This document shows positions 52,955 through 61,832 of a stretch of DNA of 64,000 nucleotides, in pieces. Each line of letters begins with the position of its first letter. The stretch's first letter is position 1. This DNA comes from CAYVWB01 sp964455395 (GTDB lineage Bacteria; Desulfobacterota; Desulfovibrionia; Desulfovibrionales; Desulfovibrionaceae). The notes under the pieces were generated by a model. The model searched no databases. It saw only the letters and a list, made by a program, of their open reading frames with translations, and was not told where the DNA came from. Location of the stretch: positions 1-64,000 of the forward strand of contig CAYVWB010000014.1 of NCBI GenBank assembly GCA_964455395.1. Reading direction: 5' to 3'. The position numbers and the translations under genes were made by a program.

Positions 52955-53842
52955 ATGCGTTATCGAATCGGTGAACTCAGTGTCGGGCAGGTGCTGGATG
53001 TCTCGTTCAACGTCTTCAAGGATAATATCAAGGAGCTGCTCCTTGTCGGATTGATGATCTTCGGCGTGCTGGCGGTCATCACCGCGGCGGTCTCGTTTTT
53101 CGTGCTGTACCCGATGATCTCGGAGATGGAGAGCTTGTCGCAGTCGGGATTGCAGCCCACGCCGGCCAACGTCTTCAGCATGTTCTTGCCTCTGATTGTC
53201 GGGGCGCTGGGGCTGGGCCTTTTGTGGTGGATCGCCTTGACCCTCGCCGAGGGCGCCATCACCTTCTCCGTGGCCGGGGCTTATCTGGAAAACCCCGTGC
53301 CTGCGAAGGAAGCGGTGCGCTATGCGCTCTCGCAGTGGTGGCCGCTCATCAAGACCTCGCTCTTCGTCATGCTGCGGTTGCTGCTCGTGCTCATCGCCGG
53401 CGGCGCCATCGTGGGGCTGATGGTCTTCGCCCTGGGGGAAGGCGGCGCGGCGGCCTTGCTGGGCGTGCTTTTCTTCCTGGCGCTGTTCGGGTTCCTGGCG
53501 TTCCTCTTCATTCGGTATCTGTTGTCGCTGAAGGTTGTCGTGCTTGAAGGCGTGGACGGCCGCGAAGCCATCGGCCGCAGCGCCACATTGATGAAAAAGA
53601 CCTATGGCCGGGCTTTTCTGCTGCTCTTTCTGATGGGCGTTGCGGGGAACATCGCCGGCAGCGCAGCCAATTTCATCCCTTTTCTGCCGGTGGCCATCCT
53701 CATCTCCATGGCCGTTCAGCTGGCGGTGTATATCTACACCTCCTCCATGTGGACGGTGTTCTACTTTTCGAACCGCTGCAAGCATGAACAATTCGATCTG
53801 ATGGTGCTCTCCCAACAGGCCGGCGTGGAAGGGGTGGAGTAA
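52955..53842 (+). CDS. Multi-helix membrane protein heading MoxR cluster
   Basis: A 295-residue protein with a short cytosolic head (MRYRIGELSVGQVLDVSFNV) and about six membrane helices. The layout resembles the glycerophosphodiester-phosphodiesterase membrane-domain family, here without any phosphodiesterase. The head motif of variable-length helix followed by SVGQVLDVSF is typical of that group. ATG at 52955 has GGTGGGCGG upstream; a longer frame to 52859 is unlikely. DUF4129 starts 7 bases after the stop. Function unknown. Confidence 0.8.
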   Translation: MRYRIGELSVGQVLDVSFNVFKDNIKELLLVGLMIFGVLAVITAAVSFFVLYPMISEMESLSQSGLQPTPANVFSMFLPLIVGALGLGLLWWIALTLAEGAITFSVAGAYLENPVPAKEAVRYALSQWWPLIKTSLFVMLRLLLVLIAGGAIVGLMVFALGEGGAAALLGVLFFLALFGFLAFLFIRYLLSLKVVVLEGVDGREAIGRSATLMKKTYGRAFLLLFLMGVAGNIAGSAANFIPFLPVAILISMAVQLAVYIYTSSMWTVFYFSNRCKHEQFDLMVLSQQAGVEGVE

Positions 53843-53849
53843 CCCGACC

Positions 53850-54497
53850 ATGGCCGCCACGCTGGATCCGCAGACCGCGCGTCAGGCCGCCGAAGCGACC
53901 CTCGCCCGGGACCACTACGACCTGACGCGCAACGAAGCCTCCGAATTCGCAGCGGACTGGCTCTTCGAGCTCCTGGAGCCGGTGCTTCGGTTCCTTGGCT
54001 GGCTTTTTGAGGGACTCGTGGAGCTTGGAGAAAACCTCCACGCCACGAGTCCGATCCTCTACTGGATTGTGATCGTCGTGCTGGTGCTCATTCTCTTCGG
54101 CCTCATCGCGCACATCATCTACACCTTCCGGGTGGCGCTGACGGAACGCCAGCGCGGCAGAACGCTTACTTGGTCGGAAGCCAAGGAAGAAGGCCCGGAA
54201 CGACTGGAGCGTCTGGCCGCCAAAGCCGCCGCTGCAGGCGACCGCGTGTTGGCCCTCACCCTCTACTTCAAAGCCGCGGTGCTGCGGCTGGAGATGGCCA
54301 GGGAGGGGGCCTTCAAGCCCGCCGCCACCAACCGGGAATACGTCCGCCGCTACGCCGAACACCCCGCCCACGAGCCCCTGCAACGCATGACCACCCTGCT
54401 GGAGCGGTGGTACGCCGGCAAGGACCTGGACGAGGCCGAATTCTCCAGCGGCGAAGCAGCCTTCCGCGACGCCCGCCGGCTCGCCGTCTCGGGGTGA
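53850..54497 (+). CDS. DUF4129 domain protein
   Basis: The 215-residue product has one membrane helix (about 68-92; SPILYWIVIVVLVLILFGLI). The C-terminal half is the DUF4129 domain (AAGDRVLALTLYFKAAVLRLE, NREYVRRYAEHP, LLERWYAGKDLDEAEF). In many bacteria DUF4129 proteins occur with MoxR, DUF58 and DUF4350, as here. The start is 7 bases from the preceding stop and the stop is 2 bases from the next ATG, so these are one operon. Its biochemical role is unknown. Confidence 0.87.
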   Translation: MAATLDPQTARQAAEATLARDHYDLTRNEASEFAADWLFELLEPVLRFLGWLFEGLVELGENLHATSPILYWIVIVVLVLILFGLIAHIIYTFRVALTERQRGRTLTWSEAKEEGPERLERLAAKAAAAGDRVLALTLYFKAAVLRLEMAREGAFKPAATNREYVRRYAEHPAHEPLQRMTTLLERWYAGKDLDEAEFSSGEAAFRDARRLAVSG

Positions 54498-54499
54498 CG

Positions 54500-55984
54500 A
54501 TGCTCACGCCGCGTCGGGTCATCACAACCGCCTTGATCGTGGCGGTGGTCAGCCTGGTGGGCGTCGTCATCACGCTCATGCAGCCCCCGGACAGGCAAGG
54601 CCTGGGGACGGACTCCTTCGGCGTCCGGCCATGGGGGCTCCGCGGGCTCTACGAGACGACTCAAGCCCTGGACATCCAGACGGAACGCCACCTCGCGCCG
54701 CCCACCGCGGAGACCCTCCAGAACGCGGACTGGCTCGTGCTCTGGTTCCCCTACACCTTCGTGGTCTCCCGGGACGAGCAGTACCTGCAGGAACTGGAGC
54801 AGTGGATTCGTCAAGGTGGCCGCGTCCTGTTTGCGCCGCCCATGGATATTTCCGAGCATGTCCCCTACGACCCCTACGACTTCTTCGGCGATGACGACTG
54901 GGAAGACGACGCGGAACAGGAAACGTCGGACGCCAAGGCCGAGCCCGAAACGCAATTCGATGGCGTCCATGTCGCGACGCTCTTGGGCCTTCCTCTGGAT
55001 GGCCTCGCCCTGGCGGATTACGACGGCGGCGCCACCGAGATGCGCGACCGCCTGGACAAGGCCCGCGACGCCAAGGCCAAGGGCGAAGGATGGAATGTAG
55101 AGGGGGTGGATTACTGGAGCTTTCAGCGCACCATGGAGCCGGAAGAACGGATGCGCCGCGCCGTGAACGCCACGGCGACCCCCGTGGGCGAACAGGCCGG
55201 ACTCTGGCGCGGGCTGGAACGACTCAAGCTGCCTTCGCCGGCGCAGTACCTGCCCATTCCGGAAGATGACGCCGCAGCAACCGATCCCCACGATCCCGGC
55301 GATCCCCACGATTCTCCACGACTCGTGGCCGCGTTGGAGTTCACCCCGCCTGACGGGTCACTCCACGCACGGGGCCGCCTTGCTGCAGCATACGCCCTTG
55401 GCGAGGGGCTCGTGGTGGTGGTTGCTGAACCCATGCTGCTGGCCAACGGGTTGCTGGGCGAACAGGACAACGCCTTCGTGGCGCTGGGCCCCATGAGCGT
55501 CGGCGAGGGCAAAGTCGTCTTCGATGGCTTCTACCACGGCCTCTCCATACGAGGACAACCCGCCTGGCTGCTCACCCGACGCCCCTATGGCGTGCTGGCG
55601 GCGGTGGTGCTGTTCGCGTTTGCGGTATGGGCGTGGCGCAGCTGCGTGCGATTGGGGCCGCCGCTGGAGCAGCCGGAGCCCAGCCGTCGCAACCTGGAAG
55701 ACTATCTGAACGCCATGGCCGGCCTCTTCATGCGAGGCTCCAAACAGGCGTTTCTGGCGAGGGAGCTGAAAGCCGGGGTGCTGTGGCGGCTGGCAAGACG
55801 CCTGCGACTGCCCCCCGGCGAGGCCGACGTCCACACCGTGGCGGAGGCCCTTGCACGGCGTGACGAGGTGACCGCGGACCGGCTCGTGACCGCGGCGGAA
55901 GAACTGGATCTATTGGCGCGGTCGCGCAAGCCCTCCACGGAGAAGCTCGTCGCCGCAGCCAGGGAGCTCACGAAATGTCAGTGA
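54500..55984 (+). CDS. DUF4350 domain protein
   Basis: A 494-residue protein with an N-terminal membrane helix (about 8-28) and a second near residue 355 (GVLAAVVLFAFAVWAWR), so the middle faces the periplasm. DUF4350 features are GVRPWGLRGLYETTQAL, LVLWFPYTFVVSRDEQYLQELEQWIRQGGRVLFAPP and the late VVVVAEPMLLANGLLGEQDN, a GATase/ThuA-like fold. An acidic loop (about 133-152) interrupts it. The stop overlaps the moxR start by 10 bases. Probable adaptor in the MoxR system; inference from neighbours. Confidence 0.85.
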   Translation: MLTPRRVITTALIVAVVSLVGVVITLMQPPDRQGLGTDSFGVRPWGLRGLYETTQALDIQTERHLAPPTAETLQNADWLVLWFPYTFVVSRDEQYLQELEQWIRQGGRVLFAPPMDISEHVPYDPYDFFGDDDWEDDAEQETSDAKAEPETQFDGVHVATLLGLPLDGLALADYDGGATEMRDRLDKARDAKAKGEGWNVEGVDYWSFQRTMEPEERMRRAVNATATPVGEQAGLWRGLERLKLPSPAQYLPIPEDDAAATDPHDPGDPHDSPRLVAALEFTPPDGSLHARGRLAAAYALGEGLVVVVAEPMLLANGLLGEQDNAFVALGPMSVGEGKVVFDGFYHGLSIRGQPAWLLTRRPYGVLAAVVLFAFAVWAWRSCVRLGPPLEQPEPSRRNLEDYLNAMAGLFMRGSKQAFLARELKAGVLWRLARRLRLPPGEADVHTVAEALARRDEVTADRLVTAAEELDLLARSRKPSTEKLVAAARELTKCQ

Positions 55985-57006
55985 AATTGTTGCGCGATCG
56001 CATCCGGGACGAGGTGGGGAAAGTCGTGTTCGGCCAGGAAGAGGCGCTGGATTTCGCCTTGGCCGCGATGCTCTCGGGGGGGCATGTGTTGTTGGAGGGC
56101 CCTCCCGGCTCCGCCAAGACCCTGCTGGTCAAAGCACTCGCCGCCAGCATGCAGCTGGCCTTCGGCCGCGTCCAGATGACCTCGGACATGCTCCCGGGCG
56201 ACATCACCGGAGCCTCCATCTTCCGCGAAGACACCCGCGAGTTCGTCTTCAAGCACGGCCCCATCTTCACCAACTTCCTCCTGGCGGACGAGATCAACCG
56301 CGCTTCGGCAAAGACCCAGTCCGCCCTCCTGGAAGCCATGCAGGAATACGGCGTCACCCACGACGGCGTCACCCACGCGCTGCCCACGCCGTTCCTGCTC
56401 TTCGCCACCCAGAACCCCATCGACCAGGAAGGCACCTACCCCTTGCCCCTGGCGCAGCAGGACCGCTTCATGTTCAAGGTCCTCATCGAGTACCCGGACG
56501 CCGGCGCCGAGGAGCGCATGTTGACCGAGCACCACGTGGGCAGCCCGCATCAACGACTGGAGGATCTGGGGCTGACCCCCGTGGTCAAGGATGCGCACAT
56601 CACGCAAGCCCGCAGCATCATCCAACGCACCTATGTCCGTGAGGAAGTGGTGCGCTACGTGCGACAGCTGGCGCAAGCCACACGAGAGGACGACGCACTG
56701 CTCGTAGGCGCCTCACCCCGCGCCGCGCTCATGACGCTCATGGGGGCCAAGGCCCTGGCGCGCTTCGAAGACCGCGAATACGTCATTCCGGACGATATCA
56801 AACGCGCGTTCATCCCCGGCTTGCGCCACCGTGTAGTGCTGAGCCCCTCGGCAGAGCTCGAAGGCGCGCATGTCGATCACATCCTCTTCAATGTCCTGGA
56901 CCGCGTCGAAGCCCCCCGAGCCACCCAGGCCGCGACGCCGCGTCCGCAAGACGCACCCATGCAACCGAACGCCACGGCGTCGGCGGGCGAGGAGTCGCCT
57001 CTGTGA
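55975..57006 (+). CDS. MoxR family AAA+ ATPase
   Basis: The 343-residue product has Walker A EGPPGSAKT at about 42-50, Walker B FLLADEINRA at about 104, ATQNPIDQEGTYPLP (sensor I) and a C-terminal lid domain (SPRAALMTLMGAKALA). MoxR ATPases act as chaperones that mature or remodel VWA-domain partners, here the DUF58 protein. Its start overlaps the DUF4350 stop; its TGA overlaps the GTG of the DUF58 gene. The last 35 residues are a disordered tail. Cytosolic. Confidence 0.95.
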   Translation: MSVKLLRDRIRDEVGKVVFGQEEALDFALAAMLSGGHVLLEGPPGSAKTLLVKALAASMQLAFGRVQMTSDMLPGDITGASIFREDTREFVFKHGPIFTNFLLADEINRASAKTQSALLEAMQEYGVTHDGVTHALPTPFLLFATQNPIDQEGTYPLPLAQQDRFMFKVLIEYPDAGAEERMLTEHHVGSPHQRLEDLGLTPVVKDAHITQARSIIQRTYVREEVVRYVRQLAQATREDDALLVGASPRAALMTLMGAKALARFEDREYVIPDDIKRAFIPGLRHRVVLSPSAELEGAHVDHILFNVLDRVEAPRATQAATPRPQDAPMQPNATASAGEESPL

Positions 57007-58445
57007 AGCGCAGACCGGCAGGCCGGCTCCTCGCTTGGGGGCGCCGCCTCACCGAGACAGGCGCGCGACCCACGCAGCGTTTTGTCTGGTGCGTCGCGGC
57101 GTTGGCGCTGCCGGCCCTGGCCAGCATCACGCTGCCGGCGGCGGTGTGGGCGGTCTGGCTGGGGCTGGCGGGACTCTTCGCCGCATTCGTGGCGGACGCC
57201 ATCGCGGCGGGGGCCCGCGTGCACAACCTCCGCGCGGCTGTGGAGGCGCCCCGGGCGGCCGGGCGCGGACTCGTCTTCCCGCTGGAGATCGCCGTCCACA
57301 ACGAGAACGCCGAAGCGGTGCGCGGCGAGCTGCGCATCGTCATACCCCATATCCTGAACGTCGCGCCTGCTGCGGCGCCGGCGACCGGAGGGACGCGCGC
57401 CGCCGTCGGGACCGGCGCGCCAGGGGAGCCGGGCTGGTGGTGCGAGCCCTTGCGCCTCGCTCCCGGCGAGACGGTGCGGTATCTCGCCGAGGCGACCTCG
57501 CCCCGTCGGGGGCTCCGGACGGTGGGGCCCTGTTGGGCGCGCGTGGCCGGCCCCTGGGGGCTGGCGGAACGACGCCGCGAGTTGGAGGGGACTGCAGCGG
57601 TCAAGATCCTTCCGGAGTCGTTGGCCTCCTCGGAGTCGTTCCGGGAGATGCGGGGCATGCTCCATGCGCCGGATTCCAAGGAGAAAAGTCGCCGCCGTGG
57701 CGAGGGCATGGAATTCGAATCCCTGACGCCATATCAATATGGGGATGAGGAGCGGCACATCGACTGGCGCGCCACGGCCCGCAGCCGTCGTCTGATGGTG
57801 CGGCGCTTCCAGCTCGAATTGAACCGGGAAATATTCGTGGTGTTGGACTGCGGTCGGTTGATGGGCGCGGACGTGGACGGAGCCGTGAAGATGGACCGCG
57901 CCGTGGACGCGGGGCTGGCGCTCTGCAAGACGGCCATCCACCGCGGGGACAAGTGTGGCGTGGCCATTTACGACAGCGCCGTGCGCGGTTTTCTGCCGCC
58001 GCAGGTAGGGCCGGCGGGGTTTCGCGCCATTCTGGAACAGGTCTACGATGTCGGACACACCAACCGGGAAAGCGATTTCGCCGCGCTCTTCGCGCAATTC
58101 CAAAGCCGACAACGCAAGCGCGCCATGGTGGTGGTGCTTTCGGACATAGTGGACGACCAGGGCTCGCTCGCCTTGCGGACCGCGTTGTTCCACATGGCGA
58201 AACGGCACCTCGTGCTCTTCGCGGCGCTGCGCACGCCCATGCTGGAGCGCATCCTCTCGGAGGAGACCACATCCTACAGCGACATGGCGCGTCAGGCCGT
58301 GGCTGGCCGCCTGCTGCGGGAGCGGCAGCGGGGGCTGCACCTTCTCCGTCGCGCCGGCGTGCATGTGGTGGACGTGGCCCCGCATGAACTGACCGTGAGT
58401 TTGGTGAATGAATACGTGTCGTTGCGGGAGGCTGGTCGACTCTGA
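57003..58445 (+). CDS. DUF58 domain protein
   Basis: The gene starts with GTG at 57003, overlapping moxR (GTGA). The 480-residue product has two membrane helices near the N-terminus (about 28-72) and the DUF58 core: PYQYGDEERHIDWRATARSR followed by a VWA-like domain with IFVVLDCGRLMGADVDG (MIDAS-like, with Asp and Gly but Cys-Gly in place of Ser-x-Ser). MoxR-DUF58 pairs are a standard chaperone-client pair. The role of the complex is not known. It ends before a 10-bp tandem repeat. Confidence 0.92.
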   Translation: MKRRPAGRLLAWGRRLTETGARPTQRFVWCVAALALPALASITLPAAVWAVWLGLAGLFAAFVADAIAAGARVHNLRAAVEAPRAAGRGLVFPLEIAVHNENAEAVRGELRIVIPHILNVAPAAAPATGGTRAAVGTGAPGEPGWWCEPLRLAPGETVRYLAEATSPRRGLRTVGPCWARVAGPWGLAERRRELEGTAAVKILPESLASSESFREMRGMLHAPDSKEKSRRRGEGMEFESLTPYQYGDEERHIDWRATARSRRLMVRRFQLELNREIFVVLDCGRLMGADVDGAVKMDRAVDAGLALCKTAIHRGDKCGVAIYDSAVRGFLPPQVGPAGFRAILEQVYDVGHTNRESDFAALFAQFQSRQRKRAMVVVLSDIVDDQGSLALRTALFHMAKRHLVLFAALRTPMLERILSEETTSYSDMARQAVAGRLLRERQRGLHLLRRAGVHVVDVAPHELTVSLVNEYVSLREAGRL

Positions 58446-58528
58446 GGGGGGGAAGGGCCGCGTCGTCTCGACCTCGAACCGCGGCGCCGTTGCACGGTCT
58501 CCGTGACCAGGAGCCTGCGCCACTGGTC

Positions 58529-58640
58529 GATCAGAAGTGGTCAGGGCCGATCAAGGATGATCAAGGGCGATCAAGGGCGATCAGGGTCAATCAGGGCCGA
58601 TCAAGGGTGATCAGAAGTGATCAGCAGTGGCCAGGGGCGG
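58529..58640. repeat. 10-bp tandem repeat with phased GATC sites
   Basis: Eleven imperfect 10-bp units (consensus TCAAGGGCGA) from 58531. GATC occurs at 58529, 58549, 58559, 58569, 58579, 58599, 58609 and 58619, so eight sites at 10-bp multiples. The array fills the convergent gap between the DUF58 and SpoIIM genes. Confidence 0.88.
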
Positions 58641-58653
58641 CGACATGAGCGCG

Positions 58654-59808
58654 TCAGCTCGAGATGGCTCGGGATTGTTCGGGACCGCTCGGGAATGTTC
58701 GGGATGGGGCAGGGCGCGCGTTCAGTGGGGATCCGGGAGAAGCGCGTTTCGTCTGGCGCCCCCGCCGTTCCAGCACGAAACCCACGGCGAAATACCCGGC
58801 GAGCAAGGCGAAGAGGGTCCCCGCGACGGCAAGGCGGGCCCATGTCTCCATGTGGCTTTGTCGCAGATAGCTTTCGATGATCGCCGCCGCGACGAGCAGT
58901 GCGCCCACGCCAAGGAAAACCTTGACGGCGTCCCGACCTGTCTCGGCGAGCCGGCGCATACGGTCCCCGCGGCCGGGGTTGATCACCGCCGCGCCCAAGG
59001 CCAGTCCGGCGCCTCCACAGAGGATGATGGCCGTGAGTTCCGGCACGGCGTGTGGAAGAATCCACGCCCAGTACTCTGCGTGAATGCCTTTGGACGTGTG
59101 GATGAAAGTGAATGTTCCCAGTATCATGCCATTGTACAGGATGAGCAGGGCTGTCGGCGCGGCGGCAAGAATGCCCACCGCGAAGGAAAGTATGCCCACG
59201 GAAAGGTTGTGTTGGAACAGAAAGGACGCGAAGAGGAATTTTTCGTCGCCGCCGTGGTCTCGTCCGCTCCGCAGATGCTCCAGCAGTTCGGCGCGCGGGG
59301 TGCCCGGTAGACGGACTTCCTGTGCGGGAAGAATGGCGTAGGCGGCGATGGGGTCCACATGGGGCGCGAGGAACCCCAGGACGGCGCCGGCGAAGAAAAT
59401 GATGGCGGCGAGGCCATGATAGACTCCCATGCGAGCGACAGTGCGGGGAAAGCCGGTTATCAGGAAGGTGAGCACGCCTTGAATGGGACGGCGCCGCGGC
59501 GGTGCGTAAATGACGCCATGTGCGGCTGCGGCGAGGTCGTTCAGATAGCCCGCCAGGACCGGATCGTCGCCTCGCGAGGCGGTGCGGGCAAGATGGACCG
59601 TGACGTGTCGGTACAGGCGGTCCAAGCGGTCCAGCTCCTCCGGGGAAAGCTTGGCGGGCCCTTTTTTTCTCGCACGCGCCACAAGGCGTTCCAGTTCTTG
59701 CCATGCCTCGCGGTTACGGAGTAGGTATTGATTGCTGGGAGCATTCAAGCGCCCCGTAGAGGTTGGGTCGGTCGTCAATGCACCGCTTGGCGAGGGCTGG
59801 AGAGCCAT
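58654..59808 (-). CDS. Stage II sporulation protein M family membrane protein
   Basis: The 384-residue product has about seven helices. SpoIIM/DUF95 features are FLFQHNLSVGILSFAVGI, NGMILGTFTFIHTSKGIHAEYWAWILPHAVPELTAI and GAGLALGAAVINPG. Outside spore formers these proteins often sit with RDD and MoxR-DUF58 genes, as here. The last 15 codons consist of a 10-bp tandem repeat, so the C-terminal tail is shaped by the repeat and not by conservation. Divergent from the RDD gene, 111 bases apart. Function unknown. Confidence 0.88.
   Translation of the reverse strand: MALQPSPSGALTTDPTSTGRLNAPSNQYLLRNREAWQELERLVARARKKGPAKLSPEELDRLDRLYRHVTVHLARTASRGDDPVLAGYLNDLAAAAHGVIYAPPRRRPIQGVLTFLITGFPRTVARMGVYHGLAAIIFFAGAVLGFLAPHVDPIAAYAILPAQEVRLPGTPRAELLEHLRSGRDHGGDEKFLFASFLFQHNLSVGILSFAVGILAAAPTALLILYNGMILGTFTFIHTSKGIHAEYWAWILPHAVPELTAIILCGGAGLALGAAVINPGRGDRMRRLAETGRDAVKVFLGVGALLVAAAIIESYLRQSHMETWARLAVAGTLFALLAGYFAVGFVLERRGRQTKRASPGSPLNARPAPSRTFPSGPEQSRAISS
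58661..58710. repeat. 10-bp tandem repeat in SpoIIM-family gene 3' end
   Basis: Five imperfect 10-bp units (consensus GGGAnnGnTC) encode the end of the SpoIIM-family protein. Because 10 is not a multiple of three, each copy gained or lost changes the frame and the tail. Confidence 0.75.
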
Positions 59809-59919
59809 GGTCGTTCACCTTGTCGAGCCGCCGTACAGCGGACTTGGGCGTCGTTGAGCGTTGTATCCTGAAGCATCCCTTCTGGAGGCGGCGCATTTCG
59901 CCATCATGAGGATTTCCCG

Positions 59920-60756
59920 ATGCAAGATTCCCGCGCAATAACCTTCGAGACTCCTGAAAACGTGGAAGTTTCGTACGAACCTGCAGGGCTCGGGTCGAGA
60001 TTCATCGCCTGGTTCATCGACTCATTCATACTCTCTCTTCTGATGCTTGTCATGTTCATCCTTCTTGCCGCCCTTGGAGCGCTGAGTGGTGAGGTGGCTG
60101 ACTGGTTCGGCGAAGTCGCTTCGGAAGCCATCGAAGCGGAGCAGGAAGGGTATGGGGGGGAACTGGTACTGCAAATGTACCTGTGGGGTATTGTGACATT
60201 GATAGGCGGCTTGGGCTCCTTCCTCTATTTCGGGATATTGGAATACGCCATGGATGGCCGTACATTCGGCAAGAAATGGCTTTCACTGCGTGTTGTCAAG
60301 ACTTCAGGATTCACCTTGGATGCGGGGAGTGTATTCATACGTAACATTTTCCGCATTGTGGATCAGGTGACGCTGCTGTGGATCGTGCCTATCATCTCTG
60401 GAAAATCTCAACGCCTGGGCGATATGGCTGCCGGAACTGTTGTCATCCGTGACAAACCGCGTACACTTTCGCGAGTGCGTGAGGAATTGCTGCTACGACC
60501 GAAAACTTCCATGCGACATCGATTTCAAGGGACTCAGCTTGCGAAGTTGGACAAGCCTTTGCTTGAGGCTGTAGAGCAGTTTTTGGATCGGTACGACAGC
60601 CTGGAAGAGTCGCAGAAACGCATGCTGAGTGAGCGATTGGCCCATACCGCCGCAATGCGCATGGGCTTGGAGCCTCCCGAACCTGGGCTCGAGATGGTTT
60701 TCCTGGTGGACGCCATGGCGCAACTGTTTCAGCGACAAGCTGAGAACATGCGGTAA
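59920..60756 (+). CDS. RDD family membrane protein
   Basis: The 278-residue product has an RDD domain at about 18-185: GLGSRFIAWFIDSFILSLLM (with the Arg and Asp), GILEYAMDGRTFGKKWLSLR and QRLGDMAAGTVVIR. Three to four membrane helices. A helical cytosolic extension of about 90 residues follows (LDKPLLEAVEQFLDRYDSLE). GAGGA lies 8 bases before the ATG. Codon use is visibly less GC-rich than in the MoxR cluster. RDD proteins are poorly understood; some act as ion antiporters. It belongs with the SpoIIM/MoxR set by position. Confidence 0.9.
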   Translation: MQDSRAITFETPENVEVSYEPAGLGSRFIAWFIDSFILSLLMLVMFILLAALGALSGEVADWFGEVASEAIEAEQEGYGGELVLQMYLWGIVTLIGGLGSFLYFGILEYAMDGRTFGKKWLSLRVVKTSGFTLDAGSVFIRNIFRIVDQVTLLWIVPIISGKSQRLGDMAAGTVVIRDKPRTLSRVREELLLRPKTSMRHRFQGTQLAKLDKPLLEAVEQFLDRYDSLEESQKRMLSERLAHTAAMRMGLEPPEPGLEMVFLVDAMAQLFQRQAENMR

Positions 60757-61016
60757 GAGTGGCTTGGGCGACGTTCGCGTTCTGATATGTGCGCATTGCA
60801 TGGGTGTATATCCACCGCGCAGTGGGCCGCTTCCACTGGAGCTGCGCCCCACCTGAAAAAACACAGGGCTCAACCGGCGTTGCGTCCCGGTTTCGTGTGA
60901 GCTCGAACCCTGCTGGCGCTCCCGACATCAAACGCACGCGACCATGTACAGCAAAGTGGTACAGTATACCGCTTGAATGTGGGGAGCGCAAACCAGCCGC
61001 CTGAGTCCCGACAGAG

Positions 61017-61832
61017 TCATGAACTCCGAAGCGCTGACATCGCTGCGTGCAAGTGGGTTATCCAGATGTCGGCCAAAGCCGGATTCTGCAATGCGGAACG
61101 CATCACCGGCGCACATCGCAAACCAGCCGCCTCGATGCGCGACTGCCACGAACCCGCATGCGCACCCACCATGTCGTGCTGCACATGCGCACCCACCACC
61201 GCCAGAAGCGGCGTCAGCCACACCGTCTCCACGCCGGCGGCGCGCAACTCCTCCAGCACGGGCTCCAGCGGCGCGGAGCCATCAAGCGTGCGCAACACCA
61301 GCAGCGGGTCGCGCGCGCGCAAAGCCGACGCCAGGGACGCGTACACCGAATCGCCGGGATGCCACGCGCCGTGACCCATCAGCAGGACAGCCTCGTTCGG
61401 CAGACGCTCCGTCGGCAAATGGCCCGCCACCGCGTCAGCGGCGCGCTCCACGTCCGCAGGGGCAGCCAGCAACGGCGCGCCCAACGCCACGCGCATCGCG
61501 CCGGTTGCAGCCCTCTCCTCCACGGCGGCGCGCAAGTCCTCATACTCCTTGCCGGGAATGACATGGAGCGACTGCACAGCCACGCGCTGGAACCGCTCGA
61601 AACGGAAGCGGTCCAATGCTTTGCGGACAGAATCCGTCTTCTTGCCCTCGCCAGCGAGACGCTCCCGGATGATCCCGGACGTGAACGCCCAGCGTACCGA
61701 CGCGCCGGGAAAAGCAGCGCGCACCTTGGCTTCGAAGCCGCCCAGCAACCGATGCGCCAGTGGTTCGCTGGAGCCGAACGCCGCAATGAGCACGCCCTCG
61801 CGGAGGGGAGGATGGCTCTCGTCGTGCGTCAT
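61017..61832 (-). CDS. cbiK: Sirohydrochlorin cobaltochelatase CbiK
   Basis: CbiK inserts Co2+ into sirohydrochlorin for cobalamin synthesis and, in sulfate reducers, related enzymes also handle iron for sirohaem. The 271-residue product has AAFGSSEP at the N-terminus, VQSLHVIPGKEYEDL, the metal-site LLMGHGAWHPGDSVY and TPLLAVVGAHVQHDMVG. No signal peptide, so this is the cytosolic form. ATG overlaps the stop of the glycosyltransferase before it (ATGA). The 260 bases downstream to the RDD stop hold no gene. Confidence 0.9.
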   Translation of the reverse strand: MTHDESHPPLREGVLIAAFGSSEPLAHRLLGGFEAKVRAAFPGASVRWAFTSGIIRERLAGEGKKTDSVRKALDRFRFERFQRVAVQSLHVIPGKEYEDLRAAVEERAATGAMRVALGAPLLAAPADVERAADAVAGHLPTERLPNEAVLLMGHGAWHPGDSVYASLASALRARDPLLVLRTLDGSAPLEPVLEELRAAGVETVWLTPLLAVVGAHVQHDMVGAHAGSWQSRIEAAGLRCAPVMRSALQNPALADIWITHLHAAMSALRSS

